This document shows, piece by piece, positions 25,901 to 37,900 of a stretch of DNA of 64,000 bases. The notes beneath the pieces are model-generated. The model saw nothing but the letters and a program-made list of their open reading frames with translations, was not told the origin of the DNA and searched no databases. Source of the stretch: Liolophura sinensis (lineage: Eukaryota > Mollusca > Polyplacophora > Chitonida > Chitonidae); contig NC_088304.1 in NCBI RefSeq assembly GCF_032854445.1, forward strand, positions 4,154,001 through 4,218,000, read 5' to 3'. A program made the translations under genes and the position numbers. Each line of letters opens with the position of its first letter. Within the stretch, counting starts at the first letter, position 1.

Positions 25901-28900
25901 CTGGTGTTTTAGCCTACTTATTCCACTTATACAACAGCAGCCAGCATTATGGTGGAAGAAAAGCTGGCAGACGCCACAGGAAACCCACAACCATCTGCAG
26001 GTTGCTGACAGACCTTCCCACGTTCGACCAGCGAGAAGACTTGAACTCACAGCGATCGCATTATTGACAAGTTTATTTATTTATTTATTTGATCTTTTAC
26101 GCCGTACTGAAGAATATTTCACTTTTACGATGGCGACCAGCATTATGGTGGGAGGAAACCAGGCAGAGTCCGGGGAAACCCATGACCATCCGTAGGTCGC
26201 TGCCAGACCTTTCCACTTACGACCGGAGAGGAAGCCACATGAGCTGGACTTGAACTCAGGAACTCAGCATTGGTGACAGGATCCTGGGTGAATGTGATGT
26301 ACTTGCACGCTATCCATCACATTGGTTCCAAGTAGATTGTATATTGGGCACGTTGGTTGCATGTAAAATATGTATATTGGACACGTTGGTTGCATGTAGA
26401 TTGTATACTGGACACATTGGTTGCATGTAGATTGTATACTGGACACATTGGTTGCATGTAGATTGTATACTGGACACGTTGGTTGCACGTAGATTGTTTA
26501 TTGGACACGGTTGCATGTAGATTGTATACTGGACACGTTGGTTGCATGTATAATATGATCTGATTTGATCTGATCTGATCTGATCTGATCGGTGTTTTAT
26601 GCCGTACTCAAGAATATTAGCCAGCATTATGGTGGGAGGAAACCAGGCAGAGCCCGGGGGAAACCCTCGACCATCTGCAGGTTGCTGGCAGACCTTTCCA
26701 CTCGGGGTGAGTACATGCTGCCAAAATGCTGCTGCCACGGAGGTATCGTGCTGAAGACACCAGACATGACACCTGACCCACTCACATTATACTGACACCA
26801 GGCCAACCAGTCGCGTTTCCTAGCTTCTCAGTGCTGAGCGCCAAGCGAGGCAGTACTTTTTTAAGTTTTTGGTATGACCCGGCCTGGATTTGATCCCGGG
26901 TCTCCTAACTTCATGTTAGGTAGGATGGGTATAGCTAAGAATTTCAGTTTGGAACAGTTCCCATGGGGAGTCTGTCCAATGAAAGTTTGTACTGAAAGCT
27001 TTAAATTCACCTGTAATTTGTGTGTCTTCTTTCTTTGGCTTGCCTGGTAAAATATGCATCATTCTCCCCTGAAAAGTGAACATCACACACTGTCAATGAA
27101 TGTTTACACTCAAGTCCATCCTTACATATCCACACCCTTTACTGCCTTTAGTTAATACGGTCAAATCTGCTGTGGACCTACATGTAAGTTACATACTTTT
27201 CTTCACGTCAATCCTGACATGGCATAATGATTGCTGACAATTATTTTGATTTACAGTACTTTTGACATTTATTTATTTATTTTATTACATTTTAGCCGAT
27301 ACAAGATAAACATGATGTCAAAACTAATCAATTACTTTGATTTACCGCACTTTTAATTTTATTTATTTATAATTATTTATTTTATTACATTTAACACTGT
27401 AAACAATTTTTTTTGTTTCTTTTATCACATTTAAACACTGTAAACATATTTTTTTATTTATTTCCTTAAATTTAATCAATGTATACATCAATTTTTCTTT
27501 TAATGGGTGTAGTAAACCAGATTTCCTTGAGTAAACCATCGCCCTTTCTCACCTACCAGACAAACCCCATTTTAAATTTAAAAGCTACAGCCAAACAAGA
27601 ATGTACAAGCAAATGATGTACGTTTTATTATTAAGAATAAATTAAAATATTGCGGTGAGAACATGTTAAAGCCTGCTAAACCGGTAAGAGTTAGTTTCAA
27701 CACTGCGACCTCAATGACCAAGGTTTTAATCAACAGCAGGAAGAAGAATGTTGCAGCTTAATGAAACAGAAAGGCAGACCCATTCTTTAGGCGGTACAAA
27801 AGACTCGAGTAACTCACCAAGAACACTGTTCCATCTAGCTCAGTGTAAGCCTTTACAGCATTTTCTGGGATCATGAAGGTGATGTGAGCAAATCCTTTGA
27901 TCTTCTTTGTTATCTTGTCCACAGGTAGATTGACTTCTGTCAGCAGGCCTAACATAGAGAAGAGAACGGGAGGATGAGAATTGATCAGCATTCAGAAAAA
28001 CCATAACCCAGTGAGAAAATTTAGGGGGACCAACGAGCACCAGTCACACACCCAGCTGCAGCACCCTGGCATCATTTAACTGACATCAAATGTTTCTTTC
28101 TCACCTCATCATGATGGCAATGTTACAGTTGATGTATATATATTTTAACACTGCAGACGTTGCACTACAACCCATTTTTTACACAACCCTGGCTCAACGT
28201 CCTACTTCACACTACTGACACCTCAAGGAATTAAAAAAATAGACCACCTTCCCATTTGGTCTGTAAAACTAAGTTTTCCTGATAAGCTATATTTTGCACA
28301 AGCACATTAATGATAGTAGACATATCCCTGGCCAAGACAATGGCGAAGCAAACCAGGTCATTTGTTACCGGAAATCATTCATAGATGGTGCCAGAAGAGA
28401 TCACATTACTTCCTGGTCTGGCTGTGATTTTATGATTTTCACACTTCAGATTTCCCCACGTGAGCAGGCGAGAGCAAAATTCCGCGAAGGTTTTGGGCTG
28501 GAATTTTTCATCTTACATGCTACATGACAACAAAACATGGCAACATACAAAAAAGATTTGACGAGACTAAATTCACTATAAATCTCACACAATTTGGCCC
28601 TAATATACATATACAAATGTGAACAAATTTACCGTATTTGCTGAAGAGTTCCTCCAGCTGCTCCTCGGTGCAGACATACGCCAAATTCCTGACATACAGG
28701 CGACCTGACTCTACAATACCTTCTTCTTCTGTTCCATCATCAGATTTCTACATTATGCAGAAAAACGATAAAGAAATATCAATAACTGATCATTACTTAT
28801 GTTCTTTTCCCTGTAAGATGATAAATTTTTTTTTCCTTTTCAATTTTTAGCTGAAAGGACAGCATTGTTGTTTGTTGTTGTTGGAGATTTCTTGTTTGTG

Positions 28901-31900
28901 GGTTGCATTTCTGAAATATACATTAATCTCAGTTTGTGACTACACATTTGTCTTTTTCTTTCTAAGCCCTATATACCTACCACAAATGACAAAGACTGAA
29001 AATAGACAAACTTTATCCAAAATACAAGGGTAAGTTCAAATATGTCTGTATTAAAGCATAACGACATGGTATAAAGTAGGCAAAAGGTTTCAAAATCAAT
29101 GACTTGTATTATTCAAACTGTGGTTTTGGGGAAAGACAAATCCTATTACCTTCAGTTCCCAAGGACGAGGTTTTTGTGTCCGTGGTGTTTCTACATCTTG
29201 TATGATTTTATTCAAGAAAACTCTTTTCCCACCTGGAAACAAAAACATGTTTGATATAGGATAAGTTTGAAAAGTCACTCAGCAGCTATATGTAACAATA
29301 GGAATTTTACTTCTTTTTCGAGTGTCCACAGTAAACCACTTGCCTTTGGCAATTTAGTGACAAACTTTCCCACATGTGGCACGCATTTCCACACAAAGAG
29401 CAAAGGTCAATGTGTCTACCACATTAGTGAAAGGAAAGTGAAAATAATTTCTAATGTGCTTCATGTAAGACAAATTTAACCACTTTCAAACAGCATAGAA
29501 CACAGCAAGGCTACTGACTCCAATAAAACCAGGCCGCCAACAGTACACAACACAGCAAGGTTACTGACTCCAATAAAAACCAGGCTGCCAACAGTACACA
29601 ACACAGCAAGGCTACTGACTCCAATAAAAACCAGGCCGCCAACAGTACACAACACAGCAAGGCTACTGACTCCAATGCAACCAGGCCGACAACAGTACAC
29701 AACACAGCAAGGTTGCTGACTCCAATAAAAACCAGGCCGACAACAGTACACAACACAGCAAGGCTACTGACTCCAATAAAAACCAGGCCGCCAACAGTAC
29801 ACAACACAGCAAGGCTACTGACTCCAATGAAACCAGGCCGCCAACAGTACACAACACAGCAAGGCTACTGACTCCAATAAAAACCAGGCCGACAACAGTA
29901 CACAACACAGCAAGGCTACTGACTCCAATAAAAACCAGGCCACCAACAGTACACAACACAGCAAGGCTACTGACTCCAATAAAAACCAGGCCGCCAACAG
30001 TACACAACACTGCAAGGCTACTGACTCCAATGAAACCAGGCCGACAACAGTACACAACACAGCAAGGCTGCTGACTCCAATAAAAACCAGGCCGACAAAA
30101 GTACACAACACAGCAAGGCTACTGACTCCAATAAAAACCAGGCCACCAAAAGTACACAACACAGCAAGTTTCCTGACTCCAATAAAAACCAGGCCACCAA
30201 CAGTACACAGCACAGCAAGGCTACTGACTCCAATAAAAACCAGGCCGACAACAGTACACAACACAGCAAGGCTACTGACTCCAATAAAAACCAGGCCGCC
30301 AACAGTACACAACACAGCAAGGCTACTGACTCCAATAAAAACCAGGCCGCCAACAGTACACAACACAGCAAGGCTACTGACTCCAATAAAAACCAGGCCG
30401 CCAACAGTACACAACACAGCAAGGCTACTGACTCCAATAAAAACCAGGCCGACAACAGTACACAACACAGCAAGGCTACTGACTCCAATAAAAACCAGGC
30501 CACCAACAGTACACAACACAGCAAGGCTACTGACTCCAATAAAAACCAGGCCGCCAACAGTACACAACACAGCAAGGCTACTGACTCCAATAAAAACCAG
30601 GCCACCAACAGTACACAACACAGCAAGGCTACTGACTCCAATGAAACCAGGCCACCAACAGTACACAACACAGCAAGGCTGCTGACTCCAATAAAAACCA
30701 GGCCGACAACAGTACACAACACAGCAAGGCTACTGACTCCAATAAAAACCAGGCCACCAACAGTACACAACACAGCAAGTTTCCTGACTCCAATAAAAAC
30801 CAGGCCACCAACAGTACACAACACAGCAAGGCTACTGACTCCAATGAAACCAGGCCACCAACAGTACACAACACAGCAAGGCTGCTGACTCCAATAAAAA
30901 CCAGGCCGACAACAGTACACAACACAGCAAGGCTACTGACTCCAATAAAAACCAGGCCACCAACAGTACACAACACAGCAAGGCTACTGACTCCAATAAA
31001 AACCAGGCCGCCAACAGTACACAACACAGCAAGGCTACTGACTCCAATAAAAACCAGGCCGCCAACAGTACACAACACAGCAAGGCTACTGACTCCAATG
31101 AAACCAGGCCACCAACAGTACACAACACAGCAAGGCTGCTGACTCCAATAAAAACCAGGCCGACAACAGTACACAACACAGCAAGGCTACTGACTCCAAT
31201 AAAAACCAGGCCACCAACAGTACACAACACAGCAAGTTTCCTGACTCCAATAAAAACCAGGCCACCAACAGTACACAACACAGCAAGGCTACTGACTCCA
31301 ATCAAAATCAGGCCGACAACAGTACACAACACAGCAAGGATGCTGACTCCAATAAAAACCAGGCCGACAACAGTACACAACACAGCAAGGCTGCTGACTC
31401 CAATAAAAACCAGGCTGCCAACAGTACACAACACAGCAAGGCTACTGACTCCGACAACAGTACACAACACAGCAACGCTGCTGACTTCAATAAAAACCAG
31501 GTCGACAACACTACACAACACAGCAAGGCTGCTGACTCCAATAAAAACCAGGCGGACAACAGTACACAACACAGCAAGGCTGCTGACTCCAATAAAAACC
31601 AGGCGGACAACAGTACACAACACAGTACGGCTGCTGTCTCCAATAAAAACCAGGCCGACAAAAGTACACAACACTGCAAGGCTGCTGACTCCAATAAAAA
31701 CCAGGCCGACAACAGTACACAACACAGCAAGGCTACTGACTCCAATAAAAACCAGCCCGACACTGTTACAAGCTTACCTATAAAGTTTTTGTTTTTCCTC
31801 AAAGCTTGGTCCAGGTCTTTGTCTGTCAGAAATTCAATAAATGCTACACCTGAAAAAAAGGCATATCACAGGTATTAGAATAGTAAACAGTCTTATTATC

Positions 31901-34900
31901 CGATACCGATGCCTTTATTATATTAAACGATCCTGGATGGAAAAATTTCCTACCACAAAGAATCCACATATATTCAAATATTCACATTTGCAAATAGATA
32001 TCAAGGGTTTTGAAATAATTTATTTATCTGACTGGTGGTTAATGTCATACTTAAATAAATTTGGTGATCCAGCCTATGGGTGGAGAAAGCTGTATTACAC
32101 ATTTCAAGAGGCTTTCAAAGGCACCACACTCTTTTTTTATGTGCAAGTTAATGCACTCACCCATTGGTCGTCTTTTGGCATTCTTTGGAACTTTGACTTC
32201 CTTGACTTTGAGCGGCTTAAAGAATTCTGTGATGGCTTTCTGGAAAATGAAGTTGTATAACATTTTGTCAAAAGTTCTGAGGAGCCGGTGGTGAATGAAG
32301 TTGACCTCTCATCACTATACACATATAATTCCGAATACAGTTCAGTTTATCCAAAAATTTGAGTACTTGTACCACAAAAACACAAAATTGAGTTGTTTTT
32401 TTTTACCTCAATATTCAGTTTTTAACGGACTTGTACCATCGAATACCGGTGTCTAAAATCCACGTGTATGAATCCCTAAGTTTCTCTATTCACATCGTTC
32501 TATAACTTGACATAAAAGGATTCTCTTGTTTGTATGAAATACTATATATCATAATTACTTAAAAATTAACATTACGCAGCCATGACAGAACTTTTCAGCT
32601 CACGTCACGCAATACTCACCTCACCCACATTGCTTGGAAAGCCTCTCATTTTCACAACAGTCTTCTGAGCTGGCGCCCTCTCCTGCAATATAAAAAACAC
32701 CCGCTAATTTTACGGTCAGTGTTTAAAACGTACACATTGTAAAATCTTAAGGCCTTTATCCTTGATGTAACATGATCCAACATGATGTCAAAAGTGACTC
32801 ACTTCAATAAAACAAAACTAGCGACAACATTGAGAAATTAGGTTTCCGGTCACTTATCCGTTGTGTTCAGCCAAATTATTGTATAAACTACCATAGAGCA
32901 TTCAATGCATTATACAGCATATTCTCCACAGAAATGCCTAAAAAGTAACAGGGAATGTGCCACAAGAAAATATAACTTTACTTTACTTTACCAAAGCTTG
33001 TATATGCATTACGTGTGCCCTTGAGTCACACATGCAAGTGTGCTAAATGTTACTTATTCTAAATCAACTTGCTACACAGTTAACAATAATTCTGACCAAA
33101 AAAACTGGTCTGAAAGCCAATACATACCTCTGTCTTACTTCTCGCTTTGTCTTCAGCCTTTTCCTTGACTGGGTTCTTGCCCTTTGTAGATGTCTGCACT
33201 TTATCATTATGATCAACATCATCTTCTGAGGAAGATGAGGATGATGGCTCGTCATCAGGTTTATTCCCAGATGTGTTACCTCCCTTTGGTGAGCTCTCTT
33301 CTTCCTCATCTGATGATGATGATGACTCATCCAGCTCATCAGACGCCATCTTGGATTTGAGGTACTACAATGTAAAAAACAAAAAATAGTACTCATAATG
33401 ACTTTTGACACATTAAAACAGAGGTGTAGGCACATTTTATTACTGACACATGCACATAACATTCATTTTCTTAAAACAAACAATTTATTTCTTTACAAAT
33501 AAAGACATGCACACACTTACAATGTTGCAGTCTGGCAATATCCACAGCAGCTTAAAGTGCTACTTTAGTCCTCAGAGAAGCTAGGTGGGAATATTGAAAT
33601 CATATGAAGGATACCCTTGGGAACAGAGCTAACACCAGGGTTCAAAAAGATTTACGACTTAGATTTAGAAGTCTAGCAATCTTTGACGGGTCATTATTTA
33701 AGATAACATAAGGCCATGCCAATTTGTGAGAAATGTGGGCTGTCCCAGCAACTGTTCCCGATAAAGATATATCTAAGTGATCGAAAAGCCAAGAATTCCA
33801 TTTTTGAAATTTTATAGCATACGTGGCACTAGAAGAAATGTACTAACTCTGGGATTGTAATTCTGGGATTCTTGTATCTGACGTTTTCCATCATTTCTAC
33901 ATGTAACCTCTTGGCAACTAAACCTTACCTCTAAGTCAGAAAGTCCCTTTTTGTTTGCTTCTTTGTCTTCCTCTTTGTTTGACTTATCTGCAGTAAAATT
34001 AAAAGTATTAAACCATGCCTTTTCCAACATTCAAGATTTTTTAAAATTTAAGACTTGTCTTATTTCAATTTTTTTTAAATTGTGTTATTTATCTGAATTT
34101 GGCATTATCCATTATCCATTATGAGAATAAAATAAGAGATTTGCCTGTGAAGAGGTTCAAGAAAATTCCATCTCATATCAGTTTCTGATCATTTCATTTC
34201 CTTCTGGGGCCTCCGTGGCTCAGTTGGTTAGCACGCTAGTGCAGCGTAATGACCCAGAAGTCTCTCACCAATACAGTCGCTGTGAGTTCAAGTCCAGCTC
34301 ATGCTGGCTTTCTCTCCGGCCGCATGTGGGAAGGTCTGTCAGCTACCTGCGGATGGTCGAGGGTTTCCCCCGGGTTCTGCTCGGTTTCCACCCATCATAA
34401 TGCTGGCCGCCATCGTATAAGTGAAATATTCTTGAGTACGGCGTAAAACACCAATCAAAAAAAAAAAAAAAAAATCATTTCCTTCTCTGACAAAAAGACG
34501 GTGGTTAGTTCTGTGCAGATAAACAAAGTGCCCTGTGTCGGTTTGAATAAGTAGAGCTGGATCTATCATCTCAACTTATACACCTCAATATTAATGTAAA
34601 ACAAATGTCTGGAATAAAAGTTGTTTTACCTTTAGTCTGTTTGTCTGCAGTCATTGGCTTTGCTTCCATTTCTCTGTCACTCTCGTCTGACGAATGACCA
34701 GAGTCATCGTCCACATCCATCTCAACTGCAGTTGTCTCCCCTTTCGTTTGCTGCATTGCCACTGTGTCATTTCCCCATGTCGATTTAACTCCTAAATTTT
34801 GATGAATTGTCAGAAATTCCTCAAATCCTGGATCGTCTTTTAGCTGTAAAAAATTTGAAATGAGTAAAATGAAATAATTAAGGGCATAGACACGAAAAGC

Positions 34901-37900
34901 CATTTTAACCAGGGAACAAGCATCTACGCAGAAAACATCTTATGTGCACACAATCATTTCAGCAAAAAAACTAAATTTTCAAAAACTCGATCAAAATGCT
35001 TCGGACAGGACATACTTAAATACATTGGGATACAAAATTATAAAAGACAAAAATTCTTCACTTACATCACCTAACATTTCCTTTATTCTTTCTTCTTTGG
35101 CTTTTTTCTTTTTTTCCGCTTTACTCTGAAAAAGAAGAAATCAACACAGATGAAATACAAGTACTAAGAGTAAATATGTCTCAATCTACCCACCACACAG
35201 ACGCAACGGATGCAAAAAATGTCTCCGCTCTTATAATACTACATATTTTAGGTCATCTTATTTATTTAGTCATCTTTCTTTTTCCGGTTAGGTTTAGGAC
35301 AGGAAGAATAAAAAATAGAATTTCTTTACCAGACATTTTAAATCATGTTTTGTGTATGGTCATTAATTATTTATCAAGGTCAAGTATGGTCATTAATTTT
35401 TTAGTCAAGGTCAAGTGCAATTTTTGGACACCTACCCTAAATGACCTAAAATTTCGCCCACAAAAGTTCACTTGAAGAGACAAACAAATGTCAAAAAATT
35501 ATTTTTGGTGCTGAAACTTAAAATTTTCCAGTAGGATATCATTCCATATCCCAAGCAAACCTCAAAACACCTTTCTAAAATCAATACAACTCTTAGAATC
35601 AGAAAAAATGGGCAAATTAGTCATGGATGAAATTTTATGGTCATTTACGGTAAGACAAATGTGAACAAAATTATGGCCAGCTTCTTGAAGTTCATTTTCC
35701 AAAGTGGTTTACTGTCCTGATTTACTGTTCCACCATAACAAGTTACAGATTAACTTCGAGTGTAGGGCTGTGTTCTCCATTTCAACAAAACTACAGCCAT
35801 TTTTCTTCTGTTGTGGACTTGGATGCTGTTTTTCAGATTGCTGGTATGGGACATGCTGTAAGCTGAATCAACATATCAGGAGTCCCGCGAGTTCATGCAC
35901 ATATTGACGAGACAGGCGGTGGCTCTCGCAAACTAACGTAGCTAAAAGGCGAGATTTTGTGGTTCTTGCTAGACTGAATACACATTTTGTATGTTCGGCC
36001 AACTGGCCGTAAGCAGTTACCAGAAAATCCCGCCTTTTAGGCCTGCTAGTTCATGAGAGCCCCCGCCCTGTTTCGTCTCAATCTGCGTGAACTCGCAAGA
36101 TTCATGAAATGCCAACTCGACATATACGTGTACTTCCAGAAAGCTTATTTATTTCAATGGTGTTTAACAAGGTATTCAACAATTTTCCCTTAATACACTG
36201 CTGCTGTCACGTATATGGGTGGATGTGACATTAGAGTAAACCAACCATCTCACAAACCTCCTGACTTAAAGTTGCCACCTGAACTGAGATAGCTGGATGA
36301 CAGCCGAGGGCCTGACAGTCATGGCCAGCCAGCATTTCAGCCAGCACGGCCACCTGAACTGAGACAGCTGGATGACAGCCAAGGGCCTGACAGTCATAAC
36401 CAGCCAGCATTTCAGCCAACAAGGCCACCTGAACTAAGACAGCTGGATGACAGCTGAGGGCCTGACAGTCATAGCCAGCCAGCCAGCATTTCAGCCAGCA
36501 AGGCCACCTGAACTGAGACAGCTGGATGACAGCCGAGGAATGATAATCATAGCCAGCCAGCACTTAAAATATTTCAGCCAGCAAGGCCACCTGAACTAGG
36601 ACAGTTGGAAAACACCCGAGGGTCTGACAGTCATAGCCAGCCAGCATTTCAGCCAGCAAGGCCCCTGTATAGTCATTAATGTCCTTACCAGAATTTCTGC
36701 TTTGCCCGTTTGTTTGGCATCTTCCTCTGCTTGGTGTAGAGTCTTAAATGCTGAGCTGTCTTTAGCATATTTACTCCATGCTCTTGGCTTTTCTTTGTCA
36801 CCGAAGCTTGAGGCCAAACTGACCTGGAATGTGAAGAATATGGGTATGAGAAGCTACAAAAGCATTTTCTAGTAAGGTCACAACAATTTTATTTTGTGTT
36901 TTACCCTCAGTGTTAAAAAATCCAAACATGGACAAAAGGAAAAGGCAACAATAGACATAAGTATGACTGTATCAAAATTCTGGCATAAAATAAAGATATC
37001 ATTACAGTCACAAATAAAAGTGCATATCACATGATTTATTTATTTGATTGGTGTTTTAGCCGTACTCAAGAATATTTCACTTATACGATGGCGGCCAGCA
37101 TTATGGTGAGAGGAAACCGAGCAGAGCCCGGGGAAAGCCCACAACGATCCGCGGATTGCTGGCAGATCTTCCCATGTATGGTGAATATCACATGAAAGAT
37201 AAACAATCATATCCTGCAAATGTTACACATCATGAAGGCATAATGCTTTTATGAAGTAATGCTCTTTGAATAAAGTTCTTGAGAACTTATCACATGAAAC
37301 AGTAGAACAGCACTGATTTTCCTTACAATGTGTCACTGCCAAAATGACCGGACTCACAAACACAAAGGACAACAAAAGATACAATTACCTGAATTTTTGA
37401 GGTGTTGATGAATGATTTATCAAAATATTTCTGAGCATTCCTTGCTTCCTCCTCATTTTGAAATCCAATAAAGGCAAACTTTCTGAAAACGCCATCTTTG
37501 GTGTACTTCAGTGAGCAGTCAGTAATATTACCTTGAGTTGAAAATAAGGTCTTGAGCTTTTCCTCCTTAATCTGAATTACATAAGAAAAAAAAGAAATCA
37601 ATGTGAAATCTAACTATTACTCAGATCAATTATCATCATGGGGTCATTCCACATGAGCTAACCCAATGGGTGTAGTTTCTGAAAATGGATTTATTTTGTG
37701 AATTTGGGTAGTTGTCATGGATTGTTTTAGGTTCGGCGAGGCTCAGACAAGATTTGTAGATTATGCAATCACTCGGCTGACATCGATTTACGCTGGGGAA
37801 GACTTCATGCCTGTACGAAGATACGGTAGATGTGGCTTACCGTCGAGCAATACATTAGAAACAGTTACTCTCCGTAACTCTCCCAACACACAGTGTTGTT

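Larger units (their letters stand above)
25322..27010 (-). other. RBM19: RBM19 intron 14, rich in SINEs
   Basis: AT-rich unique sequence with three reverse-oriented SINE copies (25890, 26070, 26591) and a 31-bp array. No exon is recognised. Confidence 0.6.

Noticed and set aside
29476..31802. Several 150-300-codon minus-strand frames ([11 protein letters not shown] type) resembling membrane segments
   Set aside because: The hydrophobic pattern comes from the 51-bp unit. The array lies inside RBM19 intron 10 between two firmly placed exons.
34206..34280. Functional tRNA gene
   Set aside because: A-box and B-box similarity belongs to a SINE head. No proper acceptor stem closes, the sequence runs into the SINE body, and it is flanked by target-site duplications.
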